Of a stretch of DNA of 64,000 nt, positions 28,142 to 37,800 are shown in pieces; the stretch's first letter is position 1, and every line of letters begins with the position of its first letter. The DNA is taken from contig NZ_BAABFA010000008.1 of assembly GCF_039540515.1 (NCBI RefSeq), positions 310,001-374,000 of the forward strand, read 5' to 3'. The translations under genes and the position numbers were made by a program. The DNA comes from Nemorincola caseinilytica (GTDB lineage: Bacteria; Bacteroidota; Bacteroidia; Chitinophagales; Chitinophagaceae). The notes beneath the pieces were generated by a model. The model worked only from the letters and a program-made list of their open reading frames with translations, was not told the origin of the DNA and did not search any database.

Positions 28142-29476
28142 ATGCAACGAACGAACAAGATAAGGACCGCATCATTGGTCATAATGATGCTCATATTTTC
28201 AGATACGGCAATGGCAGCCGGCGATACTACGATACAAAGGGTACCTTTCGAGGGTTATGAACTTACATGGTTAAACGGGCAGAACCGGCAGACCGACCTG
28301 CCGCTGACACTGAAGGATAAGGATGGTGAGACCATACTGACGGGCGTGGCCTTTGTGGACGGCTACTACAACTATGATGTGAACAACCCCATAGACAATA
28401 CACACACCATATCATCGTCCATAGGGCGCAACAATGAGTTCACGCTGAACATGGCCAGCGTGGGGCTGGAGACCGGCTACAAGAACATGATAGGACGCAT
28501 ATGGCTGCAGTATGGGCAGATGGCCTCTATAGTACAAGACCTTGATGGCACTGTAGGCCATGGTCGCAACACCGGCATCAGCAACCTGCGCAATATACGC
28601 GAGGCGGCAGCGGGCTACCATTTCAACAAGTGGTATGGCATAAATGCAGAGATGGGCATCTTTATGAGCTACATAGGGCTGGAAAGCTATGTACTGAACG
28701 AGAACTGGTGCTACCAGCGCAGTATGCCTTGCGATCTCACTCCTTTCTACTTCAGCGGCGCGCGGCTGCAGATGTTCCCCTCGCGCAAGCTGAAGCAGGA
28801 GATATGGGTGCTTAACGGCTGGCAGAGCTATAATAGCTGGAACCGCGCACCCGGCCTGGGCAGCTCTACCTACTGGCGGCCCGATACCGACCTGCAACTG
28901 GTGGCCAATTTCTACATAGCCGGGCAGGATACACGCAATATGCCCGGTGTACTTCGTTACCACCACGATCATAGCATAGTGAAGCGATATTACAAGAATG
29001 CAATGACAAAAGGTATATCGCAGGCGGCTTTCAGCATCAACGATCATTATGGCTTCCAGGCAGGCAATGGGGTAGAGGCCTCAAAGAACTATATGCTGGG
29101 CACATCTATTGCCAACCGCATATGGTTCCACAGGAACAAATATGCTCTCACCCTTCGTGGCGACTATGTAACGCATCCCGGGGCATACCTTGCGTTCGTG
29201 CCATCGCCTGTAGCGGCCAATGACTATAACGATGCCATTGCCGGCGGGCGCACACTGAACCTCTTCCAGGCCACTGCCACGATAGACGTGATGCCCAGCC
29301 AGTACATCACCCTTAGGCTAGAGTATGGTTACCGTTCTTCCAGCATACCTTACTTTGCCGGCGCGGGTGGCACCACATCGCCTGATGGCTGGCAGGATAC
29401 ATCTCCTATAGGCTGGCGGCCCGACCTGGTAAAGAATGAGAGCCGTGTGACGGCAGCCGTCTGTTTCAGGCTATAA
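28142..29476 (+). CDS. Outer-membrane beta-barrel porin (OmpL-like, bbp2 family)
   Basis: The 444-aa product has a signal peptide ending near AMA (residues 22-24). Alternating hydrophobic strands, frequent aromatic residues and a C-terminal Phe-Arg-Leu (AAVCFRL) suit an outer-membrane barrel. NNEFTLNMASVGLETGYKN and LRLEYGYRSSS are typical strand pairs of the putative beta-barrel porin-2 family. Such porins are known beside kdpABC in Bacteroidota; here the porin ends a kdpDE-kup operon and probably lets potassium cross the outer membrane. No terminator was seen between its stop and the convergent gene at 29482. Confidence 0.85.
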   Translation: MQRTNKIRTASLVIMMLIFSDTAMAAGDTTIQRVPFEGYELTWLNGQNRQTDLPLTLKDKDGETILTGVAFVDGYYNYDVNNPIDNTHTISSSIGRNNEFTLNMASVGLETGYKNMIGRIWLQYGQMASIVQDLDGTVGHGRNTGISNLRNIREAAAGYHFNKWYGINAEMGIFMSYIGLESYVLNENWCYQRSMPCDLTPFYFSGARLQMFPSRKLKQEIWVLNGWQSYNSWNRAPGLGSSTYWRPDTDLQLVANFYIAGQDTRNMPGVLRYHHDHSIVKRYYKNAMTKGISQAAFSINDHYGFQAGNGVEASKNYMLGTSIANRIWFHRNKYALTLRGDYVTHPGAYLAFVPSPVAANDYNDAIAGGRTLNLFQATATIDVMPSQYITLRLEYGYRSSSIPYFAGAGGTTSPDGWQDTSPIGWRPDLVKNESRVTAAVCFRL

Positions 29477-29481
29477 TACCT

Positions 29482-30936
29482 CTAGAATTTCACCCTTGCG
29501 AAGCAGAGCTGTTTCTTGTGGAAGCAGGGCACTATCAGAACCCGGCCCGATACCTGTTTGGCAGAGCGTGGCAGCCAGTCGGGATAATCGGTACCCTCTA
29601 TGGACAGGCCTCGGGTATCGGTCTTGCCCTCAGGTGTAAGGGTAGACATCTGTATGCGCGAATGGTTGGAGTCGAAATCGTTGTACAGGAAGGCCAGCGT
29701 ACCACCGGTGTTCAGTAGCGCGAAGGAAGAGAATACACCCTCATCCTCCTGCGAATATTGCTGCTTGGGAATGAAGGCGCTCCACTCACGCACACCGTTC
29801 TTGTCGTAGGCCAGCGCCATTATGTCGTTGAAGTGGTACTCGCGTACCGACGAGCTCATGGCAGGGCTGTAGAAAGAATAGTAGCCGAAGCTGGGCGCGA
29901 AAGAGCTGCGTGTAGTGATGTACTGCACTTCCGATACCAGCACGAAGCCGCCATCGTTCTTCACTATTAGCTGGCGTACCATGTAGTTGTCGAACGAGTA
30001 GCCGCGACGGTGCTCTCCGGCACTGGTCAGCAGTTCGTTATCGAAAGGTATGAAGCGGCGGGTGGTATAGGTGCCTGTAGCTATATCGTATGCGGCATAG
30101 ATAAACCCTGCGAACCTGCCGTTCTTTGAAGTGGCATAGAAGCCGCCGAAGTATACCTTGTTGTTCACATTGTCTATACGGGTATAGCCGCCGGTGGCAA
30201 AGTACTCGCCCAGCTCCATCTCTTTGGCCGCAAAGCTGGTAGCGCCCGGCGCCAGGGCCAGTATCCAGTACTGGTCGGCATGGTCTTGTGCGCCGGTGGG
30301 CGTATAGGCCGCCATGTATACCGTGCCATCATTGGCCACATTCACCTCGCCATGTTCGGGCATGTTCTCGGTACGGAAGGTGGCCTTGCTCTGCTTCACT
30401 ATATTGCCATTGTCGTCCAGCCATTTGCCCGAAAACTCTATTTCGCTCTTCTTGTCCGTGGCGCTGTATATCAGTATCATCTTCTTGTTCTCCGATACCG
30501 ATGATGAGAAATAATTCTTAGTAGCGCCAAATATGCTGGTCTTGGTGCTGCCCAGCTCTATGGGTTTGCCCTTCATGAGGCCGTGTGCATCCAGCATGGC
30601 CACATACTGCACCACCTTATTGCTTTCCAATGCCTGGTATATGGCCATTATCTTATCGGGATAGGCCACGAAGCGCACCTGGTATATACGCTGGGGAAAG
30701 AAGTCCAGCATCACGGTGGCCACCTTGTTCATAGAGTCGTCATATGCGTCCAGCCTTGCGGCCTCTTCATCCTTCACATAGGTATACAGCAGCCCGCCTG
30801 ACATGCCTACTATGGCATAGGAACTGTTGCGGTAGTCGAACTTGTCGTATCGGGAATAGGTGACATCCTGAGCGGCGGCCCGGATACTGAGTATCGTCGC
30901 CAGCAATATCATCAGCAATGATCTGCATCTGGCCAT
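29482..30936 (-). CDS. Secreted protein of unknown function (beta-rich)
   Basis: The product of about 484 aa begins MARCRSLLMILLATILSIRAAAQ, a signal peptide with AxA-type cleavage. The mature part has repeated strand-like segments with the pattern YWILALAPG, YAAYDIATGTYTTRRF and MALAYDKNGVREW, suggestive of a beta-propeller or WD-like fold, but I recognise no family. It lacks a T9SS sorting domain and ends with ARVKF. The longer frame to 31083 is disfavoured because it has no signal-like start. A TAGGTTTG element at 30940-30947 is almost against this ATG, so initiation at 30912 (MILLATILS) is an alternative. Confidence 0.7.
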   Translation of the reverse strand: MARCRSLLMILLATILSIRAAAQDVTYSRYDKFDYRNSSYAIVGMSGGLLYTYVKDEEAARLDAYDDSMNKVATVMLDFFPQRIYQVRFVAYPDKIMAIYQALESNKVVQYVAMLDAHGLMKGKPIELGSTKTSIFGATKNYFSSSVSENKKMILIYSATDKKSEIEFSGKWLDDNGNIVKQSKATFRTENMPEHGEVNVANDGTVYMAAYTPTGAQDHADQYWILALAPGATSFAAKEMELGEYFATGGYTRIDNVNNKVYFGGFYATSKNGRFAGFIYAAYDIATGTYTTRRFIPFDNELLTSAGEHRRGYSFDNYMVRQLIVKNDGGFVLVSEVQYITTRSSFAPSFGYYSFYSPAMSSSVREYHFNDIMALAYDKNGVREWSAFIPKQQYSQEDEGVFSSFALLNTGGTLAFLYNDFDSNHSRIQMSTLTPEGKTDTRGLSIEGTDYPDWLPRSAKQVSGRVLIVPCFHKKQLCFARVKF

Positions 30937-30939
30937 ACT

Positions 30940-30947
30940 CAAACCTA
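30940..30947 (-). promoter_or_regulatory. Possible Bacteroidota -7 element (TAGGTTTG)
   Basis: TAGGTTTG on the minus strand lies three bases upstream of the preferred start of the secreted protein gene. If it is used, the mRNA would be nearly leaderless or start at a later ATG; it may also be coincidence. Confidence 0.3.
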
Positions 30948-31016
30948 CATGAAAATGCGCATTTATCATTGTCATGGCCATGAAATTAACGAATAATAGG
31001 GTAGTACGGACCGGGA

Positions 31017-31430
31017 CTAAGACAGGAACCGCTCCTGCAGCTCGGGGGTGGGTATCATGCATTCTTCCTTTCGGCCGAACCATTTGTACCTGTTGGCGGC
31101 TATGTGGTCATACACACGGTCGCGGATAAAGGGTGGCACCAGCATGAACACGAACAGCAATTGCCACAGCCCGCCCAGCAGTCTTAGGGTATGTAGCGCC
31201 GCTGCCGACCTTGTATAGTACCTGCCCCTGAAGTACAGCACTACGCTGCCTACCTTTGTGGCCGCTATATTGCCATGCTGCAGGGCCTCCTGCCCCGCGG
31301 CCGATGATAGTGTGGCAAACCGGAAAAGTTGTTTTTTGTCGTTTCTTATAACGAACTGTACCGAGCGCTCGCACAGGTTGCATACCCCGTCGAAGTACAG
31401 TACCGGCCGTGGTTTTATGGCTATCCTCAC
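31017..31430 (-). CDS. DCC-family (DUF393) thiol-disulfide oxidoreductase-like protein
   Basis: The 137-aa product carries the family signature YFDGVCNLCERSVQF near the N-terminus, with the DxxCxxC motif that names the family. The rest (FRFATLSSAAGQ, LLGGLWQLLFVFMLVPPFIR, DRVYDHIAANRYKWFGR) matches the usual length and layout. A redox role is inferred from the CxxC. Translation starts at GTG, and its first bases overlap the stop of the upstream lipoprotein gene (GTGA, 31427-31430), which implies translational coupling. Confidence 0.9.
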   Translation of the reverse strand: MRIAIKPRPVLYFDGVCNLCERSVQFVIRNDKKQLFRFATLSSAAGQEALQHGNIAATKVGSVVLYFRGRYYTRSAAALHTLRLLGGLWQLLFVFMLVPPFIRDRVYDHIAANRYKWFGRKEECMIPTPELQERFLS

Positions 31431-31702
31431 GGTTGGTGCATTGTGTCGGCTGGCGAGGGTTGTGCGGCCTGGGCTCTTAGCTCTCGGGCGCGGGCTATAG
31501 AGTCCAGCTTTACCTTTATCTCTATCTTCATCCTGTGTTCCAGCTCTTTGCGTGCGCGCAGCTCGGCCTCGTATACGCGCCCGGCGGTAATGGAATCTAT
31601 GCGCTGCTGCACCTGCTGTGGGGTAAGGGTCTTCCGGGCCTCCTTATCGCAGGACGAAAGCAGTACTATGGCGGTGAGCAAAAGAAATAACGATCGGTAC
31701 AT
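31427..31702 (-). CDS. Small predicted lipoprotein with charged helix
   Basis: The product of about 91 aa begins MYRSLFLLLTAIVLLSSCDK, a lipoprotein signal with Cys at residue 18. The mature part is a charged helix (RVYEAELRARKELEHRMK) with no known domain. The start at 31702 is preferred over 31717 because the latter overlaps a TACCTTTG promoter element. It is coupled to the DCC gene by a four-base overlap. Confidence 0.65.
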   Translation of the reverse strand: MYRSLFLLLTAIVLLSSCDKEARKTLTPQQVQQRIDSITAGRVYEAELRARKELEHRMKIEIKVKLDSIARARELRAQAAQPSPADTMHQP

Positions 31703-31714
31703 GGTATCAGGGGG

Positions 31715-31722
31715 CAAAGGTA
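31715..31722 (-). promoter_or_regulatory. Bacteroidota -7 element (TACCTTTG)
   Basis: TACCTTTG on the minus strand lies 12 bases before the preferred ATG of the lipoprotein-DCC gene pair. Confidence 0.45.
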
Positions 31723-31830
31723 TCGTATCGAACGTATGGGCGGCCTGCTATAGTATGTGAATTAACATTTTATAAGAGCAATAAGTTTACCGGCCGCACG
31801 GTTTTATATTAATAAAATGCGGAAATTTAC

Positions 31831-32490
31831 ATGGCAATGTCTCCTCTCCTTCGCCATATCATATGCCTTACGTTACTACTGCTACCAGCAGGTGTGTTCG
31901 CGCAGTTATCCGGCAACGATACCATACGGCTGGGGGCTATAGAGGAAAAAGGGGGCATTTACCCGCTTATTTTCCTGGATGAGGTAGAGACCCGTACCAC
32001 CTACCTCAGCGAGGAGGACCGCGTGCGCCGCAACCGCTTGAGGCGCGATATATACATCACTTATCCCTATGCCATAGCCGCTGCGGCCATACTGAAAGAT
32101 GTGAACCAGAACCTGGAGCGTATGGACAGCCGAAAGGACCGCAAGCGCTACCTGAAACAGATAGACCATAAGCTGGATGTGACCTTCAAAGACCCGCTGA
32201 AGAACCTGAGCGTGGACCAGGGCCATGTGCTCATAAAGCTCATAAACCGGCAAACGGGACAGAACTGCTACAGTATCATTCGCGAATTGAAGAACGGCTT
32301 TTCGGCCATGATATGGCAGTCGGTAGGGCTGGTGTTCAACAACAATCTGCGCCGCGAGTATGACCCCACCGGCAATGATAGCGAGATGGAGGCCATGGTA
32401 CAGGTGCTGGAGGCATCCAGCAATTACCGCTACCAGCTATACATGCAGCAGGAGATAATGAAGAAGATACCGCCTACTGTGTCCAAATGA
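31831..32490 (+). CDS. DUF4294 family exported protein
   Basis: The 219-aa product has a signal peptide (to about residue 25, GVFA-QLS) and the DUF4294 pattern: IYPLIFLDEVETRTTYLSEE, RLRRDIYITYPYAIAAAAIL, RKRYLKQIDHKL and YSIIRELKNGFSAMIWQSVG. DUF4294 proteins are restricted largely to Bacteroidota and have no assigned function. A second in-frame ATG at 31837 is also possible. The convergent membrane gene begins its stop only four bases after this stop. Confidence 0.85.
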   Translation: MAMSPLLRHIICLTLLLLPAGVFAQLSGNDTIRLGAIEEKGGIYPLIFLDEVETRTTYLSEEDRVRRNRLRRDIYITYPYAIAAAAILKDVNQNLERMDSRKDRKRYLKQIDHKLDVTFKDPLKNLSVDQGHVLIKLINRQTGQNCYSIIRELKNGFSAMIWQSVGLVFNNNLRREYDPTGNDSEMEAMVQVLEASSNYRYQLYMQQEIMKKIPPTVSK

Positions 32491-32494
32491 CCGC

Positions 32495-32887
32495 TTAGTT
32501 ATCTATAGCGGCCTGTTCGGGCTTCTTTACTGCCGTCCCCCTGCGCGACAGGAATATATAATATACAAGCAATACCAGCAGCCCTATACTGAAGAAGCCT
32601 ACGGCCAGCGGCCTCAGGTCGTAGTTGTAGAACTCGCCTGTCATCCACGATGAGTTGGCCAGTATCCACATACATACCGCAATGTTGTGATATAATTCGG
32701 TGCGGTCGTGCCGCGACCGGGCCATGAGGTAGAAGGCCACACCTACGGTAGGCAATATCATCAGCATGCCGCCCGGCCGCCATACCAGGGCCCAGCAGGT
32801 ATCTTTTATGAGCCAGAGCAGTATATGCAGGTTCTCTACCTTTCTGAGCGGGGCGGAGATATGTGGTGTATCCATGATGTGCGACAT
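32495..32887 (-). CDS. Small four-helix membrane protein of unknown function
   Basis: The product of about 130 aa (MSHIMDTPHISAPLRKVENL) has four predicted spans: LHILLWLIKDTCWAL, MLMILPTVGVAFYLMA, IAVCMWILANSSWM and AVGFFSIGLLVLLVYYIFL. The longest frame starts at 33046, but a TAATTTTG element at 32911-32918 places transcription start inside it, so 32887 or 32875 (MDTPHIS) is the likely start. The LWLIKD.CW motif recurs in uncharacterised Bacteroidota membrane proteins; no function can be given. Confidence 0.7.
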   Translation of the reverse strand: MSHIMDTPHISAPLRKVENLHILLWLIKDTCWALVWRPGGMLMILPTVGVAFYLMARSRHDRTELYHNIAVCMWILANSSWMTGEFYNYDLRPLAVGFFSIGLLVLLVYYIFLSRRGTAVKKPEQAAIDN

Positions 32888-32910
32888 GGCCGTAATGAGC
32901 GATGACCCGG

Positions 32911-32918
32911 CAAAATTA
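32911..32918 (-). promoter_or_regulatory. Bacteroidota -7 element (TAATTTTG)
   Basis: TAATTTTG on the minus strand lies 23 bases upstream of the ATG at 32887 and is what decides the start of the small membrane protein. Confidence 0.55.
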
Positions 32919-33016
32919 GCAGAATAGATAATGAACATACAAGTCCGTATGTGCAGTGGTAGGGTGACTTTTCTATGGTGTATGATATTTTTTTTGTTTT
33001 CAGTTATCTCATGCAG

Positions 33017-33024
33017 TACATTTG
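33017..33024 (+). promoter_or_regulatory. Bacteroidota -7 element (TACATTTG)
   Basis: TACATTTG lies 33 bases before the ATG of the small T9SS protein. Confidence 0.55.
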
Positions 33025-33057
33025 CCGTCACATTCATTAACCACAAAATCGCTTTAA

Positions 33058-33978
33058 ATGAAAAAGATCTTTACCTTATTCTCTACTCTATTCCTCGCTT
33101 CTGCTGCTTTTGCACAGATACCCAACGCCAGCTTTGAGACCTGGGTCACTGCCGGTACCGGCTCTTACCACGAAGCCACAGGCTGGGGCTCGGCCAATGC
33201 CACCATTGATGGCGTTATGCCCGGCACATATACCTGCGACAGCGGTATGAACAGCGCTCCCGATGGCGCAGCGTACATGAAGCTCACCACAAAGACCATA
33301 GCTACCATGACAGTGCCCGGTATAGCAGTTACCGGTACGCTCAATGTAGTGATATCCCCTATGTCATATACCGTTGCAGGTGGCTTCCCGTATACTACCC
33401 GTTCGGCCAACCTCACCGGCAAATGGCAGCACATGGGCAGCGGTGCCGACCACGGAAGGGTAGGCGTGTTCCTGTCTAAATGGAACGCTTCTCTGAACAA
33501 GCGCGATACTGTGGCCTGGGCCGACAGTACACTTACCGGCATGGCTATGAGCTGGAGCGACTTCACTATACCGCTGAAATATAAGTCGGCAAGCCTCACA
33601 CCCGATACCGGCATGATAGTTTTCTCTTCAAGCGCCAGCACACCTGTAGCCGGCAGCTATCTCTATGCAGATAAGGTGGCCTTCACAGGTACAGTACCTA
33701 CAGGCATCATTTCTATCAATACTCCTGATGCTGCTACTACCGTATTCCCCAACCCTGCATCGGGCAGCGCCACTGTGTACTATCACAGCGCATCCAGCAG
33801 GACGATAGCCGTGGCCCTTACCGATATGACAGGCAAGGTGATAAGGAACATGGAAGTGCGCACTATGGCCGGCGAGAACAGCATACCGCTGGATCTGAAA
33901 GGCCTGGCACAGGGCATGTACTTCGTACAGGTGATAGACGAAGGCAAAGTATCGCAGAGCAAGCTGCTGGTGAACTAA
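33058..33978 (+). CDS. Small T9SS-exported protein (PCMD/carbohydrate-binding-like fold)
   Basis: The 306-aa product has a clear signal peptide (MKKIFTLFSTLFLASAAFAQ). It then has a beta-rich domain beginning IPNASFETWVTAGTGSYHEA, the IPNGDFE.W opening seen in PCMD-like and other jelly-roll glycan-binding domains. A T9SS type A sorting domain (about 230-306; FPNPASGSATVYYHS, GLAQGMYFVQVID) ends it. It is probably secreted or attached to the cell surface; ligand unknown. Its own promoter and a strong terminator make it monocistronic. Confidence 0.85.
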   Translation: MKKIFTLFSTLFLASAAFAQIPNASFETWVTAGTGSYHEATGWGSANATIDGVMPGTYTCDSGMNSAPDGAAYMKLTTKTIATMTVPGIAVTGTLNVVISPMSYTVAGGFPYTTRSANLTGKWQHMGSGADHGRVGVFLSKWNASLNKRDTVAWADSTLTGMAMSWSDFTIPLKYKSASLTPDTGMIVFSSSASTPVAGSYLYADKVAFTGTVPTGIISINTPDAATTVFPNPASGSATVYYHSASSRTIAVALTDMTGKVIRNMEVRTMAGENSIPLDLKGLAQGMYFVQVIDEGKVSQSKLLVN

Positions 33979-34001
33979 TATCGGCCATTACACATATTTT
34001 T

Positions 34002-34034
34002 ACAGGAGCGGGCGACCCCCGCTCCTGTGTTTTT
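34002..34034 (+). terminator. Rho-independent terminator of the small T9SS gene
   Basis: An 11-bp stem ACAGGAGCGGG/CCCGCTCCTGT with a five-base loop is followed by GTGTTTTT. The next gene starts at 34039, so its leader lies within or just after this hairpin. Confidence 0.85.
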
Positions 34035-34038
34035 ATAT

Positions 34039-34629
34039 ATGAACTGGATACAACACCCCATAGTGCTGGATGGCAAAAGAGTATCGCTGGTACCGTTGGA
34101 GCGTACCCATTTTGCAGCGTTGCAGACGCTGAGCGCAGATAGCCGCATATGGGAGTTCATGTCTATGAACGGAGCAGATACCCTAAAGTTCAGGCAGTAC
34201 CTGGAAAGCGCCGTGCTAAAGCGCCCCACAGGAGAGCAATATGCCTTTACCGTGATAGATAAGGCCACAGGTAGTATAATAGGCAGTACCATGCTCCACA
34301 ACATATTTCCCGAATACAGGAAGCTGGAGATAGGGTATACCTGGTACGCCCCCCGCTACTGGCGCACGGGCTATAACAGGGAATGCAAGCTGCTGCTGCT
34401 TACTTATTGTTTCGAGGTGTTGCATACCATACGCGTACAGTTGGTGACCGATGAGAACAATTTGCGCAGCCGTACGGCCATAGCAGGTATAGGCGCAAAA
34501 TTCGAGGGGATATTGCGCAACGAGCGTATCAGATCGAACGGGGCATACCGCAATACCGCTATGTATAGCATAATAGATACTGAGTGGCCCGGCGTAAAGG
34601 CCCTCCTAAGCGATCAGCTTAACGACTGA
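34039..34629 (+). CDS. GNAT-family N-acetyltransferase (RimJ/RimL type)
   Basis: The 196-aa product starts MNWIQHPIVLDGKRVSLVPL, the opening typical of RimJ/RimL-like acetyltransferases that use acetyl-CoA to modify N-terminal amines or small molecules. Core segments are IIGSTMLHNIFPEYRKLEIG, YTWYAPRYWRTGYNRECKLL (the acetyl-CoA loop region) and VQLVTDENNLRSRTAIAGIG. The frame could begin four codons earlier at a GTG within the upstream terminator, which is unlikely. The substrate cannot be inferred. Confidence 0.85.
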   Translation: MNWIQHPIVLDGKRVSLVPLERTHFAALQTLSADSRIWEFMSMNGADTLKFRQYLESAVLKRPTGEQYAFTVIDKATGSIIGSTMLHNIFPEYRKLEIGYTWYAPRYWRTGYNRECKLLLLTYCFEVLHTIRVQLVTDENNLRSRTAIAGIGAKFEGILRNERIRSNGAYRNTAMYSIIDTEWPGVKALLSDQLND

Positions 34630-34825
34630 GCTTCAAAAATGACCATATACCGAAAGGACATTCATTGAAAGATGTAATTAATGATCGGTTAATTATATTA
34701 GTCGCATTGAATTATAAGATCTTATATCCTGCCTTTTTCTAACTTTTTTGGGTATTTTCACGCCTATAGGTTATTGTGACATAATATTTTACGTCTATTT
34801 GTATAAGCTATTTTTTACATTCAAT
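34630..34825. other. AT-rich intergenic region before the second giant gene
   Basis: This stretch of about 200 bases is clearly more AT-rich than its neighbours and carries no plausible ORF. It probably holds upstream promoter and regulator sites for the gene at 34886; no distinct operator or riboswitch is visible. Confidence 0.4.
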
Positions 34826-34833
34826 TATTTTTG
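34826..34833 (+). promoter_or_regulatory. Bacteroidota -7 element (TATTTTTG) of the Ig-repeat giant
   Basis: TATTTTTG fits TAnnTTTG and lies 52 bases before the ATG at 34886, with a TTTG 24 bases upstream that could act as the -33 box. Confidence 0.5.
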
Positions 34834-34885
34834 AAGGAGTTTGCGGACCCATTCTTTAGTAATTGATCACCCAAAACAAATTCGC

Positions 34886-37800
34886 ATGAAAATTCTTTAC
34901 AGGCCGCTTTATCTATTCATACTGATGTGTTCGTTGCTCTCTGTCGGGGCATCTGCGCAGACGGTCTACCTCAATACATTCACAGGTACAGGACCCGCGA
35001 TAGCAGGAGGTACACCCGCTGCAGGCTTCACCAATTTCCTGAGCGGTACCCGTATGGGTATACAGATGGGAGGCAATTGTCCGTTCACTACCTTCGCGAG
35101 TTTCCCGGCGGCAACACCATATGACGCCAATACGCTTGTGGGCTGGGTGGCAGGCCCTACATCGCCCGGTGGCAATAACGGCTACGTTTATACCTCTGCA
35201 CCTACTGCCGGGTATGCAGCGCCTTTCAATACTACGCTCTCATCCAATCCCGGGGTGGTGACATGGACCTTCAACATGTATACATCGGCCAATGCCAGCG
35301 GGTTCACCGGTAGCGACCATAACTCTGTAGTGGTGCTGGGCGCCACCAATGCCAATATAGCCACGGCAGGTAACGGATATGCGGTCTGTTTCAATCCCAC
35401 AACGCCTAGGCAGATACAGCTGATACGTTATACAGGCGGCATACAGGGCACCCGTACCAATATAATAGCGTCGGCTGCACTTTTACCGAACGGTACGCGT
35501 TATGCCAGTGTGCGGGTGACGTACGATCCCAGTACCAATACATGGTCTCTGTATGTGCGCGACGATGCTACCGGCCCCTTCGGCGATCCTTCTGCGGGTG
35601 TGACAGCGCTGGGCGGTACCGCGGTTGATGCTACCTATACAGGTACCCCGCTCACCGCTTTCGGGTTCTATGCCAACCATCGTGGGCCGTCCATCTCGGT
35701 GACCTTCATCTTTACATGGACGGAAGTATATGAAGAGCATTCCTATTTCGATAATTACAGGGTAGCAATTACAGGTTGTGCGCTGCCGGCCATAGGCGGT
35801 ACGCTTACAGTATGTGAGGGCGGTGGCACCACCACACTTACCAATACTACCACAGGTGGTACATGGAGCAGTACATCACCCAACGTTTCTATAGCTACCC
35901 CTTCATCGGGTGTCGTTACGGGTGTAACACCCGGTACGGCTACGGTAACATATACCGTGGGAACTTGTACCGTAGGCGCTACTGTGACCGTGAACCCGCG
36001 TCCATCCAATATATCGGGTGTAATGGCTGTGTGTACGGGCGCTTCCAACCCGCTTACAAGTGCGCCTGCAGGTGGTACATGGAGCAGCAACGCACCAGGT
36101 ACAGCCTCGGTAGATGCCTCGGGCAACCTATCGGGCGTGGCACCCGGTACGGCCACTATCACCTATACATTGCCAACAGGCTGCTACAGCACAGCCGTAG
36201 CCACGGTGACAGCTACACCAACAGCTATTGGTGGCTCATTGTTCGCCTGTGTGGGTGCTACCACTACGCTTACCAGCACACCTGCAGGCGGCACATGGAG
36301 CAGTGTGAGCACGGGTGTAGGTACTATATCGGCATCGGGTGTGGTAACGGGTATCACTACCGGCACTACCACTATATCTTATGACATGGGCAGTGGCTGT
36401 TACAGAACGGCCACCGTGAGCATAAACCCCAACCCTACGCCTATAACAGGGCAGTTCACTATATGCCTGGGCTCTAGCGTGACACTGAACAGTACCCCGG
36501 CCGGTGGTTTCTGGACGGGCAGTAGCGGCACCGGAAGTGTAAGTGTAGGACCTCTTACAGGTGTTGTCACAGGCTCGGGTGTAGGTACGGCCAATGTTAC
36601 CTATACAGCGGGCGGATGCTTTACGGTGCAAACGGTGACCGTAGTACCCACCCCGGCGCCAATAGTAGGCCCATCCAGCATATGCCTGGGATTTCCATCT
36701 ACCACATTCACCAATATATCGGTGGGCGGCACATGGGGCAGTAGCGCGGGTACGGGTAGTATATCTATAGTTCCGGGCACAGGTGTGGCCACAGGTACAG
36801 CAACAGGTACAGCTACCATAAGCTATTCGCTGAGCGCCACCTGCCATAGCACTACTACCGTTACAGTATTGGCCCCGGCCCCGGCGCCTACCGGTACTAT
36901 GACGGTATGTGTGGGTGCTACCACTACCCTGAACCATACCACGGGTGGCGGTACCTGGAGCTGTGCCTGCCCGGGTATAGCTACCGTAGCATTGGGTACA
37001 GGTGTAGTGAGTGGCGTGGGTAACGGTACTTGTATAGTTACATATACCTTGCCTACCGGCTGTATAGCTACGGCAGTGGTAACGGTGCACCCCACGCCGC
37101 CGGGTATCACAGGCATCACCAGCGTATGCGAGGGCTATACTACCGCACTGGGCAATGCTATGCCACTGGGTACATGGAGTAGTACGCCTACCTCTGTAGC
37201 TACCGTTGGCAGCTCTTCGGGTATCGTTACCGGTGGTACGGCAGGTACTGCTACTGTATCTTATATAATGGGTACAGGATGCTATAACACTACAACAGTG
37301 ACGGTGAACGTAACGCCGCTCATCACTGCGCCTACCTTTACGGTATGCGTAGGGTCTACAATAACAATGAACGCAACACCCGCGCCCGGGGCATGGAACA
37401 TAACGCCAACTACTGTGGCTACCATAGGAGGCAGCGGTATAGTGACAGCCCTAGCACCCGGTACTGCAATGGTATCTTATGTTGCTCCATCGGGATGTTT
37501 CGATACTGCTATAGTGACCGTGCTGGATACGCCAAGCCATATTTCGGGTAGCCTGGCGCTTTGTGTAGCGGGCTCTACCACGCTCACTGCCACACCTGTC
37601 GGTGGTACATGGCTAAGCGCTACACCTACGGTGGCCTCTACGCCACCGGTAGTGAATGGCCTTGCCGCGGGTACATCTAACATAACATATACTATCCCCA
37701 ACGGTTGCCGCAGCACGGCCACCGTTACCGTGCATGCGTTGCCCGGTACCATAGGGGGTACACTTACTACCTGTGTAGGCCAGTGTACGGCCCTCTCCAA

